In this document: piece after piece, positions 42,591 to 49,773 of the stretch
Numbering within the stretch: position 1 is the first letter of the stretch
How the letters are laid out: each line of letters begins with the position of its first letter
Source: CAZMGG01 sp964565715
Lineage (GTDB): Bacteria > Planctomycetota > UBA1135 > UBA2386
Length of the DNA stretch: 59,704 nucleotides
Direction of reading: 5' to 3'
NCBI GenBank assembly: GCA_964565715.1
Contig: CAZMGG010000018.1
Span: 1 to 59,704, forward strand
Position numbers and translations under genes: made by a program
Notes under the pieces: model-generated
What the model was told of the DNA's origin: nothing
Database searches by the model: none
What the model saw: the letters and a program-made list of their open reading frames with translations, nothing else

Positions 42591-43579
42591 CGGATGCCCA
42601 GCTCCCGCAGGGACGGCTGGGGACCGCGGAAGGCCAGCGCGATCTGCAGCACCAGCCGTTCGGGGCCGTCGGCGGGCAGCCGCACGTCGTCCTTGGCAGT
42701 GGTCAGCAGCACGGCGTCGTGACGCCTCGCCAGGGCCGCCGCCGCCGCCACCTCGCTGGCGGTGAAGCGGTGGTGGTCGCGGAAGGCCTGCTCGGCCACC
42801 ACCTCGGCGCCGAGTGCCTTCACGGTGTCGGCGAAGGCCTGCGGCCGCGCCAGGGCCGACAGCAGCACGACGCGTCGACCACGCAGGTGCTCGGCCGGCA
42901 GTTCCGTGCCGGCGGGCCGGCCGACGAGCCCGCTCGGCGCGTGTTCGCAGGCCCAGATCGGCAGCGCGTCGTTGCCGGCCAGTTCGCGCAGGCGCCGCAC
43001 CCGGGCGGCGAGCTGGTCGTCGTCCAGCGTGCCGGCGCGGGTCAGCAGCACCGCCGTGGCCCGGCCGACGCCGGCGCGCCACTCGCGCAGGTCCCCGGCC
43101 GGCAGCAGCTGGCCGTCGGCGAAGGGTCGCGCGGCATCCATGCACAGCAGGTTGACGTCGCGGTGCAGGCGGCGGTGCTGGAAGCCGTCGTCGAGCACGA
43201 TGCAGTCGACGCCCTTCTGCTGCAGGCGACGGCCGCCGGCGGTGCGATCGGGATCCTGCTCCTGCTGCAGCCAGGGCAGGGCCCGCTGCAGCATCTCGCC
43301 CTCGTCGTTGAGGCGGGCGCCGCGGGCGCGGCCGTAGCCCCGGGCCAGCACGCCGGGATGGCGGCCGGCGGCGCGGAGCTGCTGGCAGAGCCAGAGCACG
43401 GTCGGCGTCTTGCCGGTGCCGCCGACGGTGAGGTTGCCCACCGCGTAGACCGGCACGTCGAGGCGATGGACGCGCCGCAGACCGGCATCGAAGGTCCAGT
43501 TGCGCACGGCGGCGGCGAGCCCGTAGAGCAGGCCCAGCGGCCACAGGGCCTGCCGCAGCGGGTTCCGGGCCCGGCTCAT
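42587..43579 (-). CDS. lpxK: Tetraacyldisaccharide 4'-kinase LpxK
   Basis: A 330-residue inner-membrane-associated P-loop kinase that phosphorylates the 4' position of the lipid A precursor. The Walker A is in VGNLTVGGTGKTP (residues 47-59, Lys57). ILARGYGR-like VLARGYGRARG and the diagnostic LDDGFQHRRLHRD follow, along with LTTAKDDVRLP near the C-terminus. Full length. It is in a three-gene minus-strand run: fabD, seven bases, lpxK, then the LpxL-like gene in a four-base overlap. This couples an early fatty-acid step with lipid A assembly. Confidence 0.94.
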   Translation of the reverse strand: MSRARNPLRQALWPLGLLYGLAAAVRNWTFDAGLRRVHRLDVPVYAVGNLTVGGTGKTPTVLWLCQQLRAAGRHPGVLARGYGRARGARLNDEGEMLQRALPWLQQEQDPDRTAGGRRLQQKGVDCIVLDDGFQHRRLHRDVNLLCMDAARPFADGQLLPAGDLREWRAGVGRATAVLLTRAGTLDDDQLAARVRRLRELAGNDALPIWACEHAPSGLVGRPAGTELPAEHLRGRRVVLLSALARPQAFADTVKALGAEVVAEQAFRDHHRFTASEVAAAAALARRHDAVLLTTAKDDVRLPADGPERLVLQIALAFRGPQPSLRELGIR

Positions 43580-43586
43580 GACGGGG

Positions 43587-44507
43587 CTAGCCGCCGGCCA
43601 GGGCGGCGATCTCGGCGGCCGTGGTGGCGCCCTGCACCTCGACCCCGTCGATGCCGAGGTCCTGGGCGATCTGGGTCACCATGCGGATCAGCACCGGCTT
43701 CGGCCCGCACTCGACGAACTGGCGGACGCCCTTCTCCTGCAGCAGGAACGCGATGCTCTGCTGCCAGAGCACCGAGCCGGCGAACTGCCGCTTCAGCGCG
43801 TCCTTGGCCATGGCCGCCGTGGTCACCGGCCTGGCGTCGACGTTGCAGACGATCGGGAAGGCGGGGTCGCGCATCGTCACGCCGTCGAGGATCCGGCCGA
43901 AGCCGTCGGCGGCGGGCCGCAGCAGCGAGCAGTGGAACGGCACGCTGACCTCCAGCTTCATCGCCCGCTTCGGCGGCGCCAGCGCCACCAGTTCGTCCAT
44001 CGCCGCGGCGGCGCCGCTGGCCACCACCTGGCCCGGCGCGTTGATGTTGGCGATCTCGCAGACGCCGGCCTTGACCCTGCCGACCAGCTCCCGGGCCTCG
44101 TCGAGGGTCATCTTGCGCAGCACCACCATGCCGCCGGTGCCCACCGGCACCGCGCCCTGCATGCGGCGGCCGCGCTCACGCACCAGCTTCACCGCGTCGG
44201 CGAACGCGAAGCTGCCGGCGGCGGTGAGCGCCGCATACTCGCCGAGCGAGTGGCCGGCTGTGATGTCGGGCTTCTGGCCGAGCGCGCGGAAGGCGGCGAT
44301 GGCCACGGCCAGCGTCGCCGGCTGGGTGTTCTCGGTGAGCGCCAGCCGGTCGTCGGGCCCCTCGAAGCAGAGCTTCGACAGCGGCTCGCCGAGCGCCGCA
44401 TCGGCCTCGGCGAAGGTCTCCCGGGCGGCGGGAAAGGCCTCGGCGAGGTCCTTGCCCATGCCGGTGAACTGGGAACCCTGGCCGGTGAACAGGAAGGCGC
44501 GCGTCAT
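43587..44507 (-). CDS. fabD: Malonyl-CoA:ACP transacylase FabD
   Basis: A 306-residue enzyme loading malonyl groups onto acyl carrier protein for fatty-acid synthesis. GQGSQ is at residues 9-13 and the nucleophile motif AGHSLGEY has Ser87. The Arg of the substrate carboxylate site is in RERGRRMQGAVPVG, and the catalytic His is in SVPFHCSLL. Full length. It leads the fabD-lpxK-lpxL-like run rather than sitting with fabH/fabG/acpP, an unusual but sensible pairing because lipid A acyl chains come from this pathway. It diverges from a Kelch lipoprotein gene over 100 bases. Confidence 0.96.
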   Translation of the reverse strand: MTRAFLFTGQGSQFTGMGKDLAEAFPAARETFAEADAALGEPLSKLCFEGPDDRLALTENTQPATLAVAIAAFRALGQKPDITAGHSLGEYAALTAAGSFAFADAVKLVRERGRRMQGAVPVGTGGMVVLRKMTLDEARELVGRVKAGVCEIANINAPGQVVASGAAAAMDELVALAPPKRAMKLEVSVPFHCSLLRPAADGFGRILDGVTMRDPAFPIVCNVDARPVTTAAMAKDALKRQFAGSVLWQQSIAFLLQEKGVRQFVECGPKPVLIRMVTQIAQDLGIDGVEVQGATTAAEIAALAGG

Positions 44508-44595
44508 GGGCGGAAGCTTGCGCCCCCCACCGACCCCAGATCAACCCGGCGGGTGCGCGAATTGTGCAGGCCGCCGGCGGCGCCTCGTCTTCGGC

Positions 44596-44601
44596 TACGC
44601 T
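44596..44601 (+). promoter_or_regulatory. Candidate -10 of the Kelch lipoprotein gene (leaderless type)
   Basis: GGCTACGCT ends six bases before the ATG at 44608 and no Shine-Dalgarno is present, so the transcript would begin at or near the start codon. Identical to the element before 16448. Confidence 0.35.
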
Positions 44602-44607
44602 GCCGGG

Positions 44608-45915
44608 ATGCCCTGCGCCCCGCGACCTCGCCGGCCACTGGTGGCGCCCAGCGCCTGCTCCGCCCTCGGCCTCGTGCTGGGGCTCGCCGCCTGCGGCGGC
44701 GGCGGCGCCGGTCGGGCGCCGGCGGCGCCGCGGATCGCCAACCTGACGCTGGCGCCGACCGCCGTCTACGCGTCGTCGACGCCGGTCACGTTCAGCGCCA
44801 CGTTCGACTTCGTCGATCCCGACGGCGATCTGGCCAGCGCCAACCTGGTCGTCACCGACAGCCTCGGCGCAGAGACCGGGCGCCAGAGCACGCCGATCCT
44901 GCAGGCCAACGGCGTGACCTCGGCGCAGATCGGCGGCAGCGCCACGGCGGTGCTGGCCACGGCGGGCATCTTCACGGCGCACCTGCAGCTGGTGGACCGC
45001 GGCGGGCTCTTGTCCAACGAACTGACCGCCGACATCACGGTGCGCGACTTCCCTTGGACCACCGGCGCCGCCAACCCGCAGCCGGTGTGGAACCCGGCGG
45101 TCACCGCGCTGCGCAACCTGGTGTTCGTCATCGGCGGCGAACGCTCCGACCTGTTCACCCAGGGTCCGGCCATCGCGCGGTGTTCGGCCTACGACCCGGT
45201 GCTCGACGGCTGGCTGGCGCTGCCGCCGATGCCGACGGCCCGCGTCGGCCTCACGGCGGTGGCCGCCGGCGGCCGCCTCTACGCCATCGGCGGCGCGACC
45301 ACGCCCGTCCATCTGCCGATCGGCGCGGTGAGCAACGTGGTCGAGGAGTTCGATCCGCAGACGCTGTCGTGGCGGGTGCGCGCGCCGATGCCGACCGCGC
45401 GCGCGCACGCGGCGGCCGCCGAACTGGACGGCCGCATCATCGTCGCCGGCGGCGACCTGCAGGACGGCTACCAGTACCTCCAGCCGGTCGCGACCGTCGA
45501 GAGCTACGACCCCGCGACCGACACCTGGAGCACGCTGCCGCCGCTGCCCCAGCCGCGGACGGGGGCGAAGGCGGTCGTCTTCGGCGGCCGGCTGCTGGTC
45601 GGCGGCGCGCCGTTCCAGACGACGGGCGGCTCGCCGTCGATCGACGTCTACGACCCTGCCGCCAACGCGTGGACCACCGTGCCGATGCCCGACAACGCCG
45701 GCAGCGGGCTCGCCACCGACGGCCACACCGTGTGGTCGATCAGCGGCGGCGTGCTGCATGCGACGGGCGACCCGGCCGGCGGCGCGTGGCGTCGCCTGAC
45801 CGACGGCACCGTGCAGACCCTGCACGGCAGCGCCGGCGTCTTCGTCGGCGGCCGGATCGTCGTCCTGACCGACACGGCGACGCACCGCTACCAGCCGGCG
45901 GACGAACTGCGCTGA
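44608..45915 (+). CDS. Kelch-repeat lipoprotein with N-terminal Ig-like domain
   Basis: A 435-residue lipoprotein (leader ends LGLAACGGG, lipobox Cys near 29). After an Ala/Pro linker, residues about 42-150 look like an Ig- or Cadherin-like domain (FDFVDPDGDLASANLVVTDS). Five to six Kelch blades follow, with the GG pairs and W of the motif: LVFVIGGERSD, RLYAIGGATT, IIVAGGDLQ, YDPATDTWSTLPPLP, LLVGGAPF and YDPAANAWTTVP. It probably binds other surface molecules; no catalytic residues are seen. It is convergent with the coiled-coil secreted protein gene and paralogous in layout to the Kelch lipoprotein at 16978-17883. Confidence 0.8.
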   Translation: MPCAPRPRRPLVAPSACSALGLVLGLAACGGGGAGRAPAAPRIANLTLAPTAVYASSTPVTFSATFDFVDPDGDLASANLVVTDSLGAETGRQSTPILQANGVTSAQIGGSATAVLATAGIFTAHLQLVDRGGLLSNELTADITVRDFPWTTGAANPQPVWNPAVTALRNLVFVIGGERSDLFTQGPAIARCSAYDPVLDGWLALPPMPTARVGLTAVAAGGRLYAIGGATTPVHLPIGAVSNVVEEFDPQTLSWRVRAPMPTARAHAAAAELDGRIIVAGGDLQDGYQYLQPVATVESYDPATDTWSTLPPLPQPRTGAKAVVFGGRLLVGGAPFQTTGGSPSIDVYDPAANAWTTVPMPDNAGSGLATDGHTVWSISGGVLHATGDPAGGAWRRLTDGTVQTLHGSAGVFVGGRIVVLTDTATHRYQPADELR

Positions 45916-45943
45916 ACGTCGGCGGTCGGGCGACGGCGCCCGG

Positions 45944-46855
45944 CTACTTCTTCCTGCGGCCGCCGGTGCCGGAGCCGGTCTGCATCTCGCCGGCGGGCTT
46001 GGGCGCACCGAGGAAGCGCGTCACCGCCTTCTGCCAGTCGTCGAAGACCTCGAGGAAGCGCTTCTCCTGCTCGCTGGGCGCCGCGCCGACCGCGACCTTC
46101 TTGCGGACGATCTCGGCCTTGCGCTCGGCGCTCCAGCCGTCGGCCGGCGGGAACTCCTGCAGCAGGGCCAACAGCGCCGAGTCGTCGGCCGGCGCGTCGG
46201 TCTTCGGCTTGTCGGCGGGCTTCGGCGCATCGCCGCCCGCCGCCGGCTTCGCCGGCCCGACGGTGCCCGGCGTCGGCAGGACCACCGGGCCGCTGGTGAC
46301 CACCGGCTCGCCGTCGACGGCGGCCTCGCTCCCGGCCTCGGCGCCCTCACCGGCGGCCGCAGCCGCCGCCTTCTGCTGCGCCAGCAGCTCCAGTTCGCGC
46401 CGCTCGGCCTCCCGCCGCTGCACCGCGCGCAGTTCCTCCTCCATGGCGACGAGCTGCGCCGTGTTCAGGCGTTCCTGCACCCGGTACTCGGTGATGTTGT
46501 CGAAAGGCACGAACACGAAGCTGTTGCTGGTGTTGTAGTACCAGAGCCTGATGCCGGCGGAGGCGGCCCGCGGATCGTTGGCCGCGGGGCGCACGAACTC
46601 GAAGGTGCCGTTCCTGACGATCACCTCGGAGTCCTTGACGACGCCCTGCAGGCGGTTGCCGTTCTTCAGCCGCACCATGACGCGGACGTGGGTGCGCACG
46701 GTGCCGCCCTCGTTGATCTGCTGCCGCATGCGCTCGGCCTGCTGGTCGAGCCGCTGTTCGGCCGGCGGCTGCTGGCCCGGCGGCTTCGGCGGCTCCTGCT
46801 GGGCAGACAGGCCGCCGGCGAGCAGGGACACGAGGAACGCGGTGCGGTGGTGCAT
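45944..46855 (-). CDS. Secreted coiled-coil protein of unknown function
   Basis: A 303-residue protein with a short signal peptide (RTAFLVSLLAGGLSAQ) and a Gln/Pro-rich linker. A small beta domain runs from about residue 52 to 130 (VRVMVRLKNGNRLQGVVKDS, then LWYYNTSNSFVFVPF); the NGNRLQGVVKD part recalls an SM-like or DUF-type barrel. A charged coiled coil follows (VAMEEELRAVQRREAERREL), then an Ala/Pro linker and a helical C-terminus. No family recognised. It diverges from the PilX-like gene over 242 bases, and both starts are preceded by a GATAAC, so the two may be co-regulated and functionally linked to the pilus-like genes. Confidence 0.68.
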   Translation of the reverse strand: MHHRTAFLVSLLAGGLSAQQEPPKPPGQQPPAEQRLDQQAERMRQQINEGGTVRTHVRVMVRLKNGNRLQGVVKDSEVIVRNGTFEFVRPAANDPRAASAGIRLWYYNTSNSFVFVPFDNITEYRVQERLNTAQLVAMEEELRAVQRREAERRELELLAQQKAAAAAAGEGAEAGSEAAVDGEPVVTSGPVVLPTPGTVGPAKPAAGGDAPKPADKPKTDAPADDSALLALLQEFPPADGWSAERKAEIVRKKVAVGAAPSEQEKRFLEVFDDWQKAVTRFLGAPKPAGEMQTGSGTGGRRKK

Positions 46856-46876
46856 CGGACTGGGCTCTCCGGGCCC

Positions 46877-46882
46877 GTTATC
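46877..46882 (-). promoter_or_regulatory. Candidate -10 of the coiled-coil protein gene
   Basis: CCGATAAC on the minus strand, 21 bases before the ATG at 46855, with GGAGAG between as ribosome site. The same octamer stands upstream of the divergent PilX-like gene. Confidence 0.35.
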
Positions 46883-47058
46883 GGCCGGAACGGCGGCGCC
46901 GCCGGAGCCGCGACCGTCGGATTCCTGGACAGGGACCGGGCCGCGTTCCCGATTCCGGTCCGGCCGACCCGCCGATGGCAGGGCGCCGCCGCCGGCGACC
47001 GTCGGGGCCGGCTCCATGCCGCCTGCGGCACCGCGACAGCCGCCGGCGCCCGGCTGCC

Positions 47059-47064
47059 GATAAC
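47059..47064 (+). promoter_or_regulatory. Candidate -10 of the PilX-like gene
   Basis: CCGATAAC on the plus strand, 33 bases before the ATG at 47098, followed by a GGAGGAGG. It mirrors the element at 46877-46882, forming a symmetrical divergent promoter region. Confidence 0.35.
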
Positions 47065-47097
47065 CCCTGCGTGGAGGAGGCCAGCCCGAGAACCGTC

Positions 47098-48312
47098 ATG
47101 AACCAGACCCAACCGGCCCAGTGCCATCGGCCGGATGAGCGCGGCATCGCGCTCATCCTGGGCATCCTCTTCACCATCATCGTGATGGGCATCACCGTCG
47201 CCGGCGCGATGACGATGCGCTCGCACCAGACGCACACCAGGACCAACTTCGTGGCCCACGGCCAGGCGATCGGCTTCGCCCGCTCCGGCCTGACCGAGGC
47301 GCTCGGCTGGCTGCGCAAGCAGACCTCGCAGCCGGTCACCACCTTCGCGCCGCAGCTCGATCCGTCGGCCGATCCGCCGGTCCTCGACACCGCCGATCCG
47401 GCGATCGGCATCGTCCGCGAGTTCCGCATCACCGGGCCGATCTGGGGCCGCTACGAGGTGTGGAAGGACTGGCCGGAGGATCCGGATCCGGAACGGCGGC
47501 ACTGGCGCAACCAGTTCCGGGTGCTGGACGTGTCCCGCGGTCGCGGCGACCTGCCGGCGGGGTCGGCCTGGCGCCTGCGCTGCGTCGGCTACGTGTTCCG
47601 CCGCACAGCCGAGGGGATCCCGTTCAACGTCGTGCCCAACCAGGTCCTCGGCCAGGACGTCGCCGAGGTCGAGGTGCGCCGTCTGGCCTTGCAGCCGCCG
47701 GGTCAGGCCGCCCTGTGCGCCGCCCGCGGCGGCATCGTCTCGATCCAGAGCCGCGGCCGCATCTACGGCGGCGGCACCGCCGCCGGCATCTACTACCTGA
47801 CCGGTTCCGGCGTGCCGACCACCAGCGGCCCGGTCACCGGCACGCCCGGCCTGTCGTCCACCGCGCTCTACAACGGCAGCGTCGAGGCGGTGTTCGGCGT
47901 CAGCCTCGACGAGTTGAAGTCGATGGCGGATGTGGTGGTCGCCAACGCCGCCGAGTTCCCGTCGCCGGTCCCGCCGAACAGCCTGATCGTCTGCACGGTG
48001 CCGAACATGACCTTCGACGTGGCCCGGCCCCTGCGCGGCACCGGCGTCGTGGTGTGCACCGGCACCATGACCATCCAGCCGGGCAGCAACTCGAACTTCT
48101 CGGGCCTGCTGCACGTGGGCAGCAGCCTCACCCTCAACTCGCCGGCGGACATCCAGGGCGCGGTCGTGGCCCAGGGTTCGGTGGTGGCCACCGGCACCAC
48201 GGACTTCGCCACCATCACCTACGACGACGGCGTGCTCAACTCGCTGCGGCAGCTCCTGGGCAGCTACCGCATGGCGGGCTCCCTGCGCCGGCCGCTGCAG
48301 AACGAGCGCTGA
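47098..48312 (+). CDS. PilX-like pilus assembly protein
   Basis: A 404-residue protein whose N-terminus (ERGIALILGILFTIIVMGIT) is a PilX/type IV pilus accessory-type hydrophobic helix after a basic leader. The prepilin Glu at +5 is lacking, as in PilX_N proteins. The rest is beta-rich, with a repetitive C-terminal half that includes GGIVSIQSRGRIYGGG, GTGVVVCTGTMTIQPGSN and LLHVGSSLTLNSPADIQG. This resembles the right-handed beta-helix or polymer-forming segments found at the ends of such planctomycete proteins. It probably belongs with the two prepilin-like genes at 48741-53292 on the other strand. Its 3' end is followed by a 12-bp tandem repeat reaching into rpoZ. Confidence 0.7.
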   Translation: MNQTQPAQCHRPDERGIALILGILFTIIVMGITVAGAMTMRSHQTHTRTNFVAHGQAIGFARSGLTEALGWLRKQTSQPVTTFAPQLDPSADPPVLDTADPAIGIVREFRITGPIWGRYEVWKDWPEDPDPERRHWRNQFRVLDVSRGRGDLPAGSAWRLRCVGYVFRRTAEGIPFNVVPNQVLGQDVAEVEVRRLALQPPGQAALCAARGGIVSIQSRGRIYGGGTAAGIYYLTGSGVPTTSGPVTGTPGLSSTALYNGSVEAVFGVSLDELKSMADVVVANAAEFPSPVPPNSLIVCTVPNMTFDVARPLRGTGVVVCTGTMTIQPGSNSNFSGLLHVGSSLTLNSPADIQGAVVAQGSVVATGTTDFATITYDDGVLNSLRQLLGSYRMAGSLRRPLQNER

Positions 48313-48324
48313 GCCGCGGCGGCG

Positions 48325-48360
48325 CCTCGATCCGACCCTCGATCAGACCCTCGATCAGAT
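48325..48360. repeat. Three tandem 12-bp repeats overlapping the rpoZ 3' end
   Basis: Three near-identical copies of CCTCGATCAGAC (48325-48336, 48337-48348, 48349-48360; one mismatch in the first and one in the last). The last copy includes the rpoZ stop codon. Probably slippage in the gap between convergent genes. Confidence 0.8.
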
Positions 48361-48576
48361 CTGGATGTCCGGGACCTGCTGGTCCTCGTCCGGGACCAGT
48401 TCGATCAGCCCGCGCTTCAGCTCCTCGCTGGCGATGCGGATGTAGTTGCGCTCGCGGGTCTCGAACAGCGGCTTCTGGCCGCGCACCAGTTCGCGCACGC
48501 GCTTCTGCAGCAGCGTGGTGAGGTGGAACGAACCGCCGACCTGGCTGACGAGATCCTGGGGAAGAGTGCGTTCCAT
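48355..48576 (-). CDS. rpoZ: RNA polymerase omega subunit
   Basis: A 73-residue protein resembling the omega subunit, which helps assemble and stabilise RNA polymerase. The central block FHLTTLLQKRVRELVRG is the omega signature (helix with K/R-x-x-x-L-V-x-G), followed by a conserved-looking IASEELKRGLIEL. The N-terminus (MERTLPQDLVSQVG) and acidic C-terminus fit short omega proteins. It is on its own, convergent with the PilX-like gene and downstream of the prepilin genes. An AT-rich palindrome at 48706-48738 lies about 130 bases upstream of its start and could affect its expression. Confidence 0.8.
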   Translation of the reverse strand: MERTLPQDLVSQVGGSFHLTTLLQKRVRELVRGQKPLFETRERNYIRIASEELKRGLIELVPDEDQQVPDIQI

Positions 48577-48705
48577 GCTGGGGTGCGGTGGCCTCTGGAG
48601 CTGGGCTGCTGCGAACCGAAGGGCGGAAGAGGGTATCCAGGCACCCTCACCCCCGCAAGGGTTTCGCCGGCCACCGCCGGCGCCCGACCCCTGCCGGCAG
48701 AAGAC

Positions 48706-48738
48706 TCCGTAACTATATTTTCCATATATAGTTACGGA
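48706..48738. repeat. AT-rich perfect palindrome (13-7-13)
   Basis: Arms 48706-48718 and 48726-48738 are perfect 13-bp inverted repeats around a 7-base spacer (TTTCCAT). The element is strongly AT-rich in a region otherwise very GC-rich, and starts two bases beyond the stop of the prepilin-like gene at 48741. It could be an operator or promoter element for rpoZ, or a recombinase core site. It lacks the T-run and GC stem of a normal terminator. Confidence 0.85.
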
Positions 48739-48740
48739 TG

Positions 48741-49763
48741 TCAGAGATCCCGGGCGTCGATCACGGTCTGCAGGTCGCTCCAGGCGGTCTGGCCGCGACG
48801 CACGGTGCTGGCCAGCACCAGGTGCAGCATGACCTGGCGCGAAGCCGACGGCCCCACCACCTGCACCTCGAAGCCGTGCGGAAAGCCGCTGCCGCCGTTG
48901 CTGACGCGACCGAACCGGCCGACGCCCATCGAGCGCCGGGCGTGGTTGGTCGCCACCGACAGGTGGCGATACGCCAGCAGGCCGGTGACCTCGGGCGTGG
49001 CGCGCTGGATGCGCCAGGGCCATGGCCGGTCGCCGAAGGGGATGCTGTTCATCGCGCCCGAGCCCATCTCGATGTGGCGGAAGGCGCCGTCGTCGGTGGC
49101 GAGCCAGCCCCGCAGCCACACGACCTCGACCGGCGGGTTCATGACGCCGTTGGCGTCCGCCGTGCCCTCCACCAGGTGGGAGAGCAGTTCGGTCTGGTCG
49201 GTCGGGTCGAGGATCCGGTCGATCTGCCAGCCGTCGGCCATGGGTTCGGTGGCGACGCGGACCAGGTTGAGGCCATACGGCACGCCCTGCTGCGGCCCGT
49301 TGCCCTCGCTGGTCAGGTAGAAGGCGACCCAGCGGTAGACGTCGGTGAGGTACTCGCGCCCGCTGGTGGCGACGAAGCGATCGGTCCAGGCATGACGCGC
49401 GAACAGCAGGACGTTGCCGGCGATCTCGTTGCCGGCGACGTCCTTCTGGAACGCGCCGTTCGGCATGATGCGCGGGAGGCGGCTGCCGGGCAGCATCGGC
49501 GGCGCGCCGGCGAGGTCCAGGGCCCCGAGGTTGCTGTTGCCCTCGGGGTCGTCGCCGAAGATCCGCGCCGACGACATCAGTTCCAGCCGGATGCCGTCGG
49601 AGACGTCCTGGTTGACCTCGGTGGCCCGCGCCAGCCGCTGCGAGAAGCCGGCGGCCTCGGTGCCGCTGAGGCTGAGCGTGCCGACCGCCCAGACCATGAC
49701 CAGCAGGATGGCCGCGGCCAGGATGACCTCGAGGAGGCCCACACCGGATTGACGATGGTCCAT
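48741..49763 (-). CDS. Prepilin-like protein with type IV pilin N-terminus
   Basis: A 340-residue protein with a prepilin leader: MDHRQSG, then VGLLEVILAAAILLVMVWAV. Cleavage after Gly7 would place Glu at position +5 of the mature protein, the residue needed for pilus assembly. The helix is followed by a non-conserved globular domain. This looks like a pseudopilin/minor pilin of the GspJ/PilW size class but much longer. It begins ten bases after the stop of the giant prepilin gene, so they form an operon. It probably takes part in a type IV pilus or type II secretion pseudopilus; the assembly ATPase and secretin are not in this window. Confidence 0.78.
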   Translation of the reverse strand: MDHRQSGVGLLEVILAAAILLVMVWAVGTLSLSGTEAAGFSQRLARATEVNQDVSDGIRLELMSSARIFGDDPEGNSNLGALDLAGAPPMLPGSRLPRIMPNGAFQKDVAGNEIAGNVLLFARHAWTDRFVATSGREYLTDVYRWVAFYLTSEGNGPQQGVPYGLNLVRVATEPMADGWQIDRILDPTDQTELLSHLVEGTADANGVMNPPVEVVWLRGWLATDDGAFRHIEMGSGAMNSIPFGDRPWPWRIQRATPEVTGLLAYRHLSVATNHARRSMGVGRFGRVSNGGSGFPHGFEVQVVGPSASRQVMLHLVLASTVRRGQTAWSDLQTVIDARDL

Positions 49764-49773
49764 GTCGATCGCC

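Noticed and set aside
48706..48738. Rho-independent terminator
   Set aside because: The stem is AT-rich and not followed by a T-run, unlike the GC-rich hairpins at 5295-5320 and 36589-36614.
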